Under the pieces are notes generated by a model. The model worked only from the letters and a program-made list of their open reading frames with translations, did no database searches and was not told the DNA's origin. From positions 27,100,667-27,164,666 of the forward strand of contig CP154956.1 in assembly GCA_039621445.1 (NCBI GenBank): 64,000 nt of DNA, read 5' to 3'. This document shows positions 51,731 to 62,000 of this stretch, in pieces. Origin of the DNA: Euglena gracilis (Eukaryota; Euglenida; Euglenophyceae; Euglenales). Position 1 is the first letter of the stretch. Each line of letters begins with the position of its first letter. The position numbers and the translations under genes were made by a program.

Positions 51731-52260
51731 GGTGGTACTATATACAGGGTCACGCGAATCATCCCATTCGCGGAAAAATAGGGGGTAGGAGTTTCCGTAC
51801 GCGTAATGTGACAGGGTCCGGCAGTGCGTCCACGCCGGCGCCTTCCACGCAATGGTGAAATGGCGATGCTGAGATATACCCGGGAAACGGGTAGTGAATC
51901 GAGCATGTTATCCGCAGCGTCGGATCGACGTGCGAACTGGTCAGCCTCATGACTGCCACGAAAAGTTGCTTCACCCTCCTCCGGGGTCCCAGGATGATAT
52001 CACGGGGCTCTGCTGAGAGGATCCGCAACTTTTTGCGTGTGACCTGGGGTGTAGATTACCACCAGGTCAAACTGACCCAAGAACTCGTGCCATCGGCATC
52101 TTCTGCCTACTCATGACATGGCCTTTTTGAGGTCCTCGGCATACCAGTGTTGAAGGCTCTCATGATCCGTCAACACCAGTATCTGGACCAGGCTGCTGGC
52201 TATCCAGCTGCGGAATTTCTGAAGAATAAGCACAATGACATATGTCTCCTTTTCGCGAAC
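51731..52260 (-). pseudogene. Decayed RNase H to integrase linker
   Basis: The position fits the second half of RNase H (a 'VLTDHESLQHWYAED'-like reading is visible near 52120-52190 on the minus strand) and the linker. Several frameshifts prevent a continuous frame. Confidence 0.5.
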
Positions 52261-52263
52261 ACT

Positions 52264-52569
52264 CTATTTCACCTGTCCTTTCCCGTTTTCACCCTGTAGC
52301 TTCCTGCTGAGGAAAGCCAGGGGTCGGAGTTCATTTGCCGCATCATGCTGGCTAAGATCCCCGCCAATAGCGTAATCCCTGCTGTCGACTTCCAGGACAT
52401 ACGGTTTGTATGGATCCGCGATATCGAGAACAACGTTCTCGAGGAGCCAGTCCCCGATTTTATTCAAGGCCTCGCGCATTTTGTCATCCCAAATGACGTT
52501 TTCGTTATCGGGTGTCAGATTTTTGAGCTGTCGGGTTAGGGGTACCGCGATTATTGCGAAATATTTCAT
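52264..52569 (-). pseudogene. Ty3-type RNase H, N-terminal half
   Basis: 'IIAVPLTRQLKNLTP' (connection), then 'YVLEVDSRDYAIGGDLSQ' (first catalytic Asp) and 'LRPLAFLSRKLQG' (the P.AF.SRKL motif). This is the usual order directly after reverse transcriptase. Confidence 0.85.
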
Positions 52570-52870
52570 GTAAATCGCGTAATTTTAGGCTAATCCCAAA
52601 AAAAACCTTAAAATGTGTTAACGCCTTAATGACCTCTGGAGTCCATTTCTTAATTGCGCCGATCTTACTGCGTGCGGCTATACGCTGCACGTTGCTCGTG
52701 GTATACCCGCAAAACTTAATAATTTTGTGAAACAGGTGCATTTTGGAACCCTTCACAAAAAGCACATGCTTTTTGAACGCGGGTAATACCGCCGTCGAGG
52801 ATATCCTTGCCCGATTTCGCTGATGGCGGTTGGGTTCCCACTTATACATCTTCGATGTACACCAGAGCAA
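52505..52870 (-). pseudogene. Ty3-type reverse transcriptase, thumb and connection
   Basis: It follows the active-site strand and contains 'FVKGSKMHLFHKIIKFCGYT' and 'GAIKKWTPEVIKALTHFKVF'. In intact elements this reads KC.F....V.FLG and then PT.LK.FLGL. Broken by frameshifts at both ends. Confidence 0.85.
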
Positions 52871-53054
52871 ACGGTAAATCGCGCAAAACCCACTGGATCA
52901 TGCGTCGAAACATGGCTGGGCCATTCTTAACACCCATGGGGAGTACCGTCCATTGATACAGACCCTTGGATGTCACGAATGCCGTGTACGGTTGGGAATC
53001 AGGATGCAAATGCATCTGATGAAAACCGTCTTCCAGATCAAAGATTGACCACAA
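52842..53054 (-). pseudogene. Ty3-type reverse transcriptase, palm with active site
   Basis: 'WSIFDLEDGFHQMHLHPDSQ' (first catalytic Asp), 'YTAFVTSKGLYQWTVLPMGV', 'GPAMFRRMIQWVLRD' and 'ALVYIEDV'. The last corresponds to the Y-I-D-D motif with Glu replacing the first Asp, which by family knowledge would abolish activity. Confidence 0.9.
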
Positions 53055-53127
53055 TCGGTTAGCCGGTTGTCTGGTGACAAATCCTCGATCAGCGGTAACA
53101 GGAAGGGGTCATCCTTCGTTTGGGAGT

Positions 53128-53328
53128 TCAGGTACCGGTAATCCAGCACCAGTCTCCACTTCTTCTGACCAGACTGGTCAGCGCGTCAGCGGGTTTGGGC
53201 ACCAAAAAAGCTTGTGATGTCCACTCGCTCTTGGAAGGGATAATCCACTTCCGTTGGATGAGATCCTCAATCATCTCGTTGAGAGCCTTTTCGCGTTCAC
53301 CCGAACAACGGAAGAATTTCCGGTGCAT
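53128..53328 (-). pseudogene. Ty3-type reverse transcriptase, fingers
   Basis: 'ALNEMIEDLIQRKWIIPSKS' and 'EWTSQAFLVPKP' are the classic start (E.I..LL..G.I.PS.SPW.SP...V.KK). A frameshift follows near 53170, in the WRxxxDYRxLN region. Confidence 0.88.
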
Positions 53329-53638
53329 GGGTATAGCGCCATCCTTAAGCTCAATTTTGCAAACACCAAACGGACCGCGAACCGCGGGGTCGATGCCGCA
53401 GGCGTAAACTGGGGTATACAGTACACCGTGGAATTCGCGAGTAATTCACGCGCAATAGCCAGCAGACTTGGGGTGTTGGTCAGCACTCTCAATGACCGCA
53501 GAAATCTGCGCTGAGCGTGTGGCATCCCCATTGGTACCGAAGTATCTGGGCACACGCAAATAGGATATTACGAATGCGTCGAATAAACAAACGCAAAAAA
53601 ATGATTTCATTAACAGGTGGTAATAATATACCACAAAA

Positions 53639-53968
53639 TTACTCAAATAGTGGTACATCAGCGGGAAAATCCCACCAATGGAAACACACATAGGATAGTT
53701 GGTGAAACCAATCCGCATTTGGATTGACGGGTATGAGGAGAGCACCTCGCGCTTCATCGCGGAGGATTTTCTCCACCACATCCCGGACAAGTTTTGGGGG
53801 AGGGTGCATCCACAGCACCGTATCACCCCAAAATTTAAGAAATGTGTTGGAATGTCGCGACCAATATCGTGACAATCGCACATGCGCTTTGGACGAAAAC
53901 ACATCAATTTCAAACGGCAAATCAAACGAATCAGCCAGAACCGCAATTTTGCTGAACCATTCCGCCAA
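53639..53968 (-). pseudogene. Methyltransferase-like domain in Ty3-type pol
   Basis: A 109-codon frame between protease and reverse transcriptase: 'EIDVFSSKAHVRLSRYWSRH', 'GDTVLWMHPPPKLVRDVVEK' and 'RGALLIPVNPNADWFHQLSY'. The order (D.F....N..L.R...R, xxPPx, then a strand rV-I-P and W..W/F..L) is the one of the Dam-like domain of DIRS elements, seen also at 43674-43973. The catalytic NPPF/W is replaced by HPPP. This domain is not part of a standard Ty3 pol, so the element has either gained it or belongs to a lineage where it is usual. Activity is unlikely. Confidence 0.6.
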
Positions 53969-53985
53969 AATACGGCACTGACCAA

Positions 53986-54859
53986 AATTGCGTGTGTGCG
54001 TTGACCTGGTTCACAGGTTGAAGAGCACTAACGCAATTCAGGTATACGCAAACATAGCTCAAGGATGTGTCATCCACACTCCCAAGGGGCACTCCCAAGG
54101 GTTGATGGGTTGGCTGCGTGAATACCCAGTCCATATCATGCCAGATTGAGGTGGGGGATGTGTGTGACACGAATTCCGCGGTCCCAAACAACAAGGCAAT
54201 ACCTCGTTGTTGGAGCACTTGATGTACGGTCGCACATTGCGAACCGCAACGTATGGGTACGCGAAATCGGGATTAGTGTTGGTGTTTGAACTAAACTTCC
54301 ACAATCGAAGTCTGGCTGGGCGGAAATTCCCCTACAGTGCACACATTGGAAGGAAGTGTCGGAGTAGCGGTCCTGGTCGCACATGTTGGTCTGGTGGGGG
54401 TGTGTGTAAAAGTTGGGATGCGCTTTTGTAGCTGCTGGGGGGGTGTACAGATGTATCTGAAAGCGATACATCTGGTGGAAAACAGGGTATTGGTGCAGCT
54501 GGGCGACTACTCGACACCGTACGTACTTCAGGCCTTTGGGCTTTCGTCTTGTAACCCAGTGGAACGGTGGGGGGTACCGCCATTCGCTTGCCCTGCCTCA
54601 TGGGAAACGATGTTGGTGTGTCAATGGGCAGGGGATGGACTTTCTCGGTACACCCGGTGTGGAAATCGTTGGTAGGTGTGGTTGGTAACGGGATAAAATA
54701 TTTGGAAAAGGTGTGGAAAAATTGGTGGTCGTCGCGGTTGACGCCACAGGTAATGAAGGTTTGGGGGGCAATGAAGAAAATGGTGATGTGCGCAAACCGT
54801 GGGAGTGGCAATCCACTACCAGCCGGTGCGGACGTTAAAAGAGGTAGCCCATAATTACG
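53986..54859 (-). pseudogene. Region between protease and methyltransferase-like domain
   Basis: Frames 54811-54332 and 54471-54136 are Pro/Thr-rich without a domain ('TGCTEKVHPLPIDTPTSFPM'). They probably belong to one pol frame now broken; no function assigned. Confidence 0.4.
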
Positions 54860-55240
54860 TCAGAACCATGGATTCCAGATTCGTATCGCCAGGTATCCGG
54901 AAAGTCTTGCGGTCGGGGGGGGTGAGTGCTGCTTGGGGATGAGGGGTACGACTATGTCCAAAAGGCATCCCAAGTCACCATCGCACATAGGGGTGTTGTC
55001 AGCCGTCGTAATTTTTATCGGCTTCTTGGCTTTCACCAAGAGAGGGGTTGGTATCAACCCGAACCGAAAAAGCAGTGCAATGCGACAACCAGTGTCAATA
55101 AGAATTTTGACTTTTGCACAAAAATTTTGGATTTGATTTCCGCTTGGACCAAAAGTTCCATGGGAGGTAACAAAAGTGAAGGGTCTGGCAAAAATACGTT
55201 TTCTTGCCAGCTTTCCCATGAACCCTTTCCTACTTTGCAC
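54860..55240 (-). pseudogene. Retroviral-type aspartic protease
   Basis: 'AKVKILIDTGCRIALLFRFG' gives the catalytic D-T-G followed by the hydrophobic flap side; 'ITTADNTPMCDGDLGCLLDI' fits the flap region. Retroelement proteases act as dimers to cut Gag-Pol. Length of about 100 residues is normal. The same family is seen on the plus strand at 60255-60320. Confidence 0.75.
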
Positions 55241-56028
55241 AACATTCCGAGCGGAAAGTTGGAGTGGGGGGTGGGGGACCCGAAAATTTTCCGGGTACCG
55301 ACCAGAAAGGGAGATCGGCAGGGGGGGTAGGGTTGATCAGGTCCTACCTCCATCTCTTTCATCAGCCCAGAGGTCCATGCCCTCGGACCTCTGGCTCCCC
55401 TACTCCAGGTCCGAACCGGCTGAATAGCCGGCTATGGGCCTTTTAGAGGTATAATCGGAATTCAACGTGCGCACCGACATGCGGGCCTCGTCGAAATTGG
55501 TATCCGTGGTTTCATCCCCCTCCCTGCCCGAAGCCGGGGCGTCATCTTCCAAACAAGATATCTTGAAACCGACTTTAAGACCCTTGTCACCGCGATTCAT
55601 ACTGCGATGACTTTGGCCAGGGCGGGAAGAACGAGAACGCGGACATTTGGATGAGTGGTGATCACTCGATACACAAAGCGATTTGTGTCGCGATTCTGGG
55701 TAACGGGGGATCGTTTTCCCTATTTCCTGTCAAACCTTCGTGGGGAGCGGGTATCCCGTCGACCATGACCGGTGTATCGGGGTTTTCCTGATGAGGATCG
55801 CGAAGAGGATGATCTGCTTCGCGAACGCGATCGCGATGTCTCGCGACAAGCATCACGCTTCTTCGCATGGGCACCGGGTGACCTACCCCGAGGGGTACTG
55901 TGTTTCCGCTCACCAGATGACCGTGAATTGCCCGATTGGCTTGAAAACGCGGAGGAACCCGAACACCGTGATGAGGTCGCGCCTCGCGGACTCTGAATAC
56001 GCTTTCGCGCTTCAGGATTTGGGCATTC
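55241..56028 (-). pseudogene. Gag C-terminal tail, Ser/Arg-rich
   Basis: Continuing the zinc-knuckle frame, the minus strand encodes an Arg/Ser dipeptide run (complement of 55790-55855, reading SRSRSRSRSSSS) and further basic sequence; a stop follows near 55700. Basic tails after the knuckle are usual for RNA binding by Gag. The frame 55600-55400 ('EDDAPASGREGDETTDTNF') is the acidic continuation towards the protease. Confidence 0.5.
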
Positions 56029-56532
56029 TCAAGACATATGTCCCGATTTGTTGCACAAAAAGCACACTTTATCCGTGGCTTGGTCCAAAGAACGCGGGTA
56101 TCGCGTTTTCGATCCCGTGTTTGGTGAAGTGGGTGAAACCGGTGATTTTCGCAATGCGTTCACCGAACCAGCCGGTAATCCAGCGGTTGGGTGTGCTTTA
56201 AACGCCGATTGAATCTGACCAAGAAGCTGTGATATCTTCAACTGCTTGCAAACATAGTTCCAACGTTGGTCAAGAGTCATTGCATGACCAGCCAACTCCT
56301 CACGGTGGATAGTCTTGATGAGGCTAGGCGTGAAATGCATAAGAACAGCGTCAAACTGTTCGCGCATTTGCTTTTCACTGAGTTCACCCACTTCAGCGGC
56401 AAGTCCTAACCGTTTGGCATACCAAAGGTCAATGGACTTCCACTTGTGATCGGGTGGGGCGCATTGCCGCCACTTGGTCTCTAGGGCAATCCTACCGACC
56501 AAATTTGAACTGGTGGAAGCGTATTGCTCCAC
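56029..56532 (-). pseudogene. Ty3-type Gag capsid-like region and zinc knuckle
   Basis: 'ALETKWRQCAPPDHKWKSID' and 'LSEKQMREQFDAVLMHFTPS' have the helical, charged look of a Gag capsid; the frame ends in a CCHC knuckle, 'KVCFLCNKSGHMS'. The spacing is C-x2-C-x4-H-x4-C, but a TGA stands where the residue before ECPNP should be, so this copy is prematurely stopped inside the knuckle. Confidence 0.8.
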
Positions 56533-58008
56533 CAGGTCATCAAAGAAAAGCGCGGTAGTGAATCACAGGTTTTCGTGTGCGCTCCTTCTCATCCCTTGGG
56601 AGGCAATCGATGAGTTCCATCTTGATCACCTCCGGGTTTGTTTCCCGGTTGGTCCTTTCTATGCCCAATGGTATTCCCAGTCCCTGAAAAACTGTCTCCA
56701 TCCCACTGGGGTTTCACCTTATTCGTGATTGCGATGGTGCCCTTGAAGTCTTTCTGATAAACCCATGGACCCTCGGTGGTATTCCGCGGTTTTACGATCG
56801 AGCACCAAGCGTATCCTTTCCGGATTATTGTCGGAATCGCGAAATTTCTGGTGAAGGTGAATCGTGGTACCTGAAATCCGGTCGCAAACCTTGTTGGTCA
56901 CCCGTAATACGGGGGACTCTCCGGAGTGGGGGTATGTCGCGCATGCAACATGTGGCCCACTCCCGGTGTACGGGTTTGACTCATTCCGCGCACAAGCATG
57001 GAATGTTGGATTTCTTGGTGGAGACTAGGCGGAATCGCAGTGTTTTCCGAAATTCGGTTCCAGTAATGGGAAATTCATCCGAAAACTGGGTTTGGGTTGT
57101 GGGCAAGGCCAATGGTGGCACAATTCGCGGAAACGCGGGTTGTGACACTCGGGACACGGGTGGTGGTGTTGCATGTGCATCTGGAGTCGTGTTATGGAAA
57201 CGCGGCTCGGAACATTTGGCGTATCTTCGGCAATGCATACTGCCAAATTACGGTGTGAAACCCGTTGGTTGGATTCATTGTCCAAACCCACAGACAAATC
57301 ATGCACACTCCGCAACAAGCTGGAGTTGGCCGCAAATACGGTCAACCTCATCCTCCAGAGCACGAATACGCTTGCGGTAACGGGAGATATCATCGAAATC
57401 CGGAATCATTTCGGAAATTCCGGTGACATCTTGGACAACTTTCCCGTGAGACTCATCCAATAATTGGAGTTGTCCCGTTAATGCTTTTACAGCATTTGAG
57501 AGAATTTGCAACGGTGTTGTCACCTTGGTTGGTGTGGTGGTGGGTGCAACCGGTGAAGTGTTATCCGACAACGCGGTTGTGGTACCCAGAGGCGAAGTTC
57601 TGGGTTGTGGCTTATCCAACAACGCAGAAATTAGCTCATCCAACCTGGTAATCTCACCTTGCGTGGATCGGGCATTACAATTCACCGATTCCTCAAGCCG
57701 TAATGGGCTGTAGCAGAAATCTTAAAAGGTTTCCCAATTACAAGTGAGCACTTTGTCAGAAAACGCTTTGAAATCAGGGTTCTCGGTAACCTGGGAACTT
57801 GAACGTGCGGGAAGAGACTGCGTTTCCGTCACTTTGGTAGGCACCGATGCATACCGGGTGTGGAGTTCACCAATAGCAGTTTGAATACCGCTAATGTCCG
57901 GAACTCAGTGAGAAAGCACGGAATAGCTTTGTTGCAAGCCCGCAATTGCCGAGTTAATCCCGCCAATGTCGGATTGCAACTGCAACTGCAGGGAATCCTG
58001 CCGTTGTG
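56533..58008 (-). pseudogene. Gag middle part, coiled-coil, broken frames
   Basis: The clearest piece is 57685-57299, with 'ARSTQGEITRLDELISALLD' and a heptad-like stretch 'QILSNAVKALTGQLQLLDES' and 'RKRIRALEDEVDRICGQLQL'. Frames to its left (57393-56719) are fragmentary. No sequence from this part survives in copy A. Confidence 0.5.
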
Positions 58009-59193
58009 CTACTTCCGCGACTTTCGCGCCCAGGTTGGATAATCCAACCCGATTCGCGTCACAATAGCAGGTTTTCTGCTCCAAATGGGAGAGTCGCTCC
58101 CCCAACTGCCACACATACATGTGGGGAGCAAAATTCTCGTTGGCTTGTGACTGGAATTGTCGAAACTTCTTCGTTTCATCGCACAGCTGCATAATGCGGT
58201 GATGTGTTTCATGGAAAGTTGCGGATAGGGTGGTGAAATGGTCCATAGACACAAATCCACCACTGCTGGTTGTTGCAGACGAGTAATCTCGTGCATGCAA
58301 CTGTTGTTGCAAAGGCAACAACGTGGATTAACCGGACTCCATTTGTCCCGATAGCCGTTATAGGGAGCCATGTAAGTGCAGAAACTTGCAGTCATTCCAC
58401 GTTTCCGCTTCATGAAGCATTCACTAATTTTCCGGAAGTTTGGCGGGAGTTGTTGGCACATTTTATCAAAGGATTCCCAAACGTTTGAAAGGTCAATACC
58501 TGCACTTTCGAAATTCCTCTGGCAGTATTTGCCAACTTCCTGCAAGTAACTCCAGCAGTATTCCAGCTGGGTGAAGACATATTTCTGGTTGTCCTCATCA
58601 AACTGAAGCACTTTGTTCAGTGCGGTTGCACAGTCTGCAACACATTGTTGCACATGGTTGAACTGCCTCACAAGAGGGTGATCCCCTGGAAGCCGAGAAA
58701 TGATATCCTGCACATCCTCAGCAGTGATGGGCTCCCCAGTGCCCTTCCCATAGCCATCCATGGGTTGGGATGTACCAGAGAATTCCGGTACCACTAGGCG
58801 AGTCTCCGGCTGCGAAGGTAGTGCGGGATAGCACCCAAGATCGGGTGGTGATGACAAAGCTCTGTAAGGGCTTGCCGGTGGGAGAACGGGTGGTGGTTGA
58901 AAGAGAAAGAAGCACGGGGTCTCTAGCCCACCATCACCAGAGTAGCCCCGTGGCGGAATCGCCACGGGTCTCTCCGGTGTGCGCAGATGCACCGTTGCCG
59001 CAGACAGAGGCGAATTCCCCCGTTGTTGCAAGGTGAGTGCGGAAGAAGACGTATTGGCCTCTGAAGCCAATGATGTGGAGGGCTCATCGTCGACCACTGT
59101 CAATGATGACAAATGTTGCAATTGGGACAATTGAACCAATTGTGCCTCATCGGCGTGGGAACTGGAAGCACTTTCACTTTCAAAAGCTTCCAA
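58009..59193 (-). CDS. Ty3-type Gag N-terminal region (copy B)
   Basis: A 394-codon frame, the best preserved gene piece of this family in the window, starting MEAFESESASSSHADEAQ. Shared with copy A (39943-41226) almost throughout. A Ser/Pro-rich leader (to about residue 125) is followed by a helical region ('AEDVQDIISRLPGDHPLVRQ', 'EYCWSYLQEVGKYCQRNFES'). The last 60 codons are out of phase with copy A, where the frame 58321-57905 carries the natural continuation (AQRQDSLQLQLQ). By place (directly after LTR and primer site) it is Gag; no named Gag domain is recognised. A start upstream, within the leader, is possible. Confidence 0.7.
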   Translation of the reverse strand: MEAFESESASSSHADEAQLVQLSQLQHLSSLTVVDDEPSTSLASEANTSSSALTLQQRGNSPLSAATVHLRTPERPVAIPPRGYSGDGGLETPCFFLFQPPPVLPPASPYRALSSPPDLGCYPALPSQPETRLVVPEFSGTSQPMDGYGKGTGEPITAEDVQDIISRLPGDHPLVRQFNHVQQCVADCATALNKVLQFDEDNQKYVFTQLEYCWSYLQEVGKYCQRNFESAGIDLSNVWESFDKMCQQLPPNFRKISECFMKRKRGMTASFCTYMAPYNGYRDKWSPVNPRCCLCNNSCMHEITRLQQPAVVDLCLWTISPPYPQLSMKHITALCSCAMKRRSFDNSSHKPTRILLPTCMCGSWGSDSPIWSRKPAIVTRIGLDYPTWARKSRK

Positions 59194-59467
59194 TCCCCTG
59201 TTTCTTGGTCAATGTCTTGGAATGATGCCTGCAATAAGGCATAATTGATTTGATGGTTGGTGCCTGTGCTTTGCTTCTTTCTGATGGCAAAAACAACAAA
59301 AAATCACAAAACAAGCAGTTGTGCAGGCACCAGAGGGGCTGTAACGGGTAATACCGTACAGAGCCTTCCGCAGCCCGCTCATCTGCTTAGTCGTTAACTA
59401 GAAGCCGGGAGCTGACGCTGCGACCGTGTAATAACGGTGCAGGGGCTCTTCGCTGCCAGTCAGCGTA

Positions 59468-59489
59468 GGATCGAACCAATCTGCTACCA
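59468..59489 (-). promoter_or_regulatory. Primer-binding site of copy B
   Basis: The minus strand reads TGGTAGCAGATT and GGTTCGATCC, identical to the site of copy A at 39727-39748, and lies two bases inside the LTR end. Confidence 0.82.
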
Positions 59490-59491
59490 AG

Positions 59492-59795
59492 TGTACGTCT
59501 GATTCCCAATTCTTGTTCCCAAATTCTCAAAAGCCTTCGCTTTCGCCTTGGCGCACCTACTTGGGAACTGAAAATAAGAGTAACAGAAAAAAACTTTTTG
59601 AGACTTCACCACACGGCAAGAAGCAAAGAACAGGGAAGGAACCAAAAGGAAAAGAGAGTTGAGGTTTATATACAAATGTATAAAGAAGAATGCCACCTGT
59701 GGAGAGAGAAGGTGCACCCATTAGGAAATCCTAATAGGATCTGCTTCCATCCTAACTTCCTCATCGGAAGTGGACAGAAGCATACGCCTGGTACA
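59492..59795 (-). repeat. Ty3-type 5' LTR of copy B
   Basis: Reads on the minus strand from TGTACCAGGCGTATGCTTC (59795) to CAGACGTACA (59492), 304 bases. It contains 'TATACATTTGTATATAAACC', a possible TATA region, about 160 bases from its start. Confidence 0.85.
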
Positions 59796-59829
59796 CATCG
59801 GTACACACATGTCGTAAGGGGAATTGGAG

Positions 59830-60416
59830 GAGTTACGATGACCCAAAAACTTGCTACTGGAATCGGCATCGGAGTGTTTCACGTGCAAAGCATGCCGGGA
59901 AGGAGTTTGTACACGACTACCGCCAGTGCAAGTGGGTCAGAAAATCCAGAGAGGAAATCCAGAATACGTCTGCCAAGGAACCAGCCCCGAGGGGGGGGTC
60001 CCCTCCCCAATGGCCTGAGTAGGGGGGTCACAGCCCCGAGAGGGCAGGCTGTGTAAACCCGAGTCCCTCAGAGGGTGCGAGCGAGGTGCAGCCGGGGGGA
60101 CAGAGTTTTTTTAGCCGTGACTCCCAGTGGGGCGGGGGGGGGGCACACTGTCGGGGGCTTCCAGTTTGTCCGGCACGCGAGTCATCCGGGCCCCAGGTTG
60201 AAGGACGAACTTTTGCACCTACGGGCGGTGGGACGCGCAGCGGAAGGGGTTCAGCCTTCAGTCATGGTGCTGATCGACACCGGTGCGCAAGTAAGCCTGG
60301 TGCGAAAAGGGTTGATTCCAGAGGAGTGTCGATGGTATGGGTTTCCGCACCCCGCCTCCCTTTGGCCGGTGAAGGGTAGAAGTTTCTGGGAGAAACTTTT
60401 GAGTAGCGGGATGTGA
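59830..60416 (+). pseudogene. Third Ty3-type fragment: zinc-knuckle-like piece and aspartic protease
   Basis: At 60255-60330 the plus strand encodes 'MVLIDTGAQVSLVRKGLIPE', a clear retroviral-type protease active site (DTG followed by A-x-V-S-L). About 380 bases upstream, 59870-59935, lies CFTC...H-x4-C-like sequence split between two frames, perhaps a knuckle. The orientation is opposite to copy B and the sequence differs from its protease, so this is a separate element. Its pol is absent. Confidence 0.65.
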
Positions 60417-60419
60417 GGG

Positions 60420-62000
60420 GGGTTCCGGGAAACCCACGTGCGCCCGGAGTGCGGCCCCATTAATGCGGAAAGATACTCGCCGGCGGCGCTTTGCGTACTG
60501 TGTGGGTTTCCCATTTCCCATATACCATTGTTTGTTTTTATCTATTGGCTGGGAGTTTGCTATATTATTGGCTGCAAGTTTTGATTCATTGTCATTTCTC
60601 AAAATCGTTGTCATTGGTCAAGACAAGGCGATCGACAAGAAAGAAGGTGAAGTTTACCCAAGGGGAAGCGAACGCCACATCGAACCTTGAACCTGTCGTT
60701 TCCCCCCTCACCCCAAGGTATTTTTAAACAAAAAAGGGACAGATTTGACCACCTTTGCTCCACACTTTGGCTCGATAGGGACCTGTCTTTCAGGACAGGT
60801 CCCCATCTTGCCTTTGTGTTTCGCAAGTGAGGTCCCTCCGTCCCTTGTCACGGTGTATCCCGGGACTACTGGAAAGGATTTGGAGTGTGCGAGGAATTTT
60901 ACTGAAAATGTCTTCTTTTTCAGATGTGGAGAGGCAAAGGTTGGAGCCGGGGAAGGGGGTACGGGACCCCGCCCCCTTACTTCTTGCAAGAAAGGGAGTG
61001 GCAAGCGGCCAAAGACCGAGAGAGGGCGAGGGTGCAAAGGATTGTGACCCAAGTATGTTTAGGACACCTCGGGCTCCGCACTTTGCCCTTGTGAGGCCAT
61101 GTATTGCTCGCCGGCGTATGCCGCATGCCTCGCAAGGTCTTTGTGCTTCGCCCTCGGTGTCCCTTCCTCCCTTGACGGTCTGCCTCCAGGGAGTGCGAGG
61201 ATGTGCAAGGGGGGGGGTACGCATAGAGCCTGGAGGGATTCGAGTTTGTTTTGAATCTCCTGAGAACGAGGAGGGAATGAAGATCCTACGCCGCCGGAGG
61301 CTAATTCCGGTTTCCCCTGGGGGGGGACCCCCCCCCCCCCACCCACTACCCTGGCTGTTTGGCCGATTCCCGTTCTGCCCTGACCCCAATGGAACATTGT
61401 GGCAGAAATGTTGTGTGCCCTTTTCCCTAGCACGTGGTTTTTACTGCCCTTACAGAAGGCAGAAGGTTGGGATCACAGAGCCCTAATGACTTGGAAGGCC
61501 GAGTGCACAGCAGTGTCCGGTTAGAAGACGGGGTTGAGGCCCATGAGGGCCTCAACCGTGCTGAAGTGGCCTGTCATCTCCCAGCCGGGCACATGCCAGC
61601 CCCAGCCGTTGCCACTTTGTGCTGTGGATGAAAGATCCCCATGCCATCATTTTTTTTTGGCTCAATGCCACTTGAAGCAAAAATTGAACAAAATTGGATG
61701 CTTCAGAAAAATAAGCTTTCAAAAAATTCCAAAGTAAGTAGCTAAATAAAACCAAACGAATCAACAATCTGTGTGATGTATGACGTAAAAAAATATGGAT
61801 TGAACTGGAAACCAGCGGGAAAATTCTATTCTGTCCTGGACGAAAGAATGCAATTCAACGGGAGAGTCCAAAGTTGATGTCCCTTGTCGGAAGAAAAATA
61901 ATGGTTCAATGATGCATGCGGGTGAAAGGGAAAACAACATTTGCATCAAAGTCTGTCGTTGCAGCGCCTGGGGAGAGGCTGTGCAGGCGGTGACATGCAT
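60420..62000. other. No gene recognised
   Basis: Contains the dispersed repeat shared with 31440-31500 (at 61138-61200) and several poly-G/poly-C runs. The medium plus-strand frame 60827-61486 passes through poly-C and lacks domains. Confidence 0.4.

Noticed and set aside
59598-60056. A 152-codon plus-strand frame starting inside the LTR
   Set aside because: It lies across the LTR of copy B on the opposite strand; only the knuckle-like and protease parts further right are supported.
61640-61675. Dinoflagellate spliced-leader sequence (TTTTTTTTGGCTCAA)
   Set aside because: Only the short TTTTGGCTCAA core matches; the rest of the leader is absent and no tandem gene is present.
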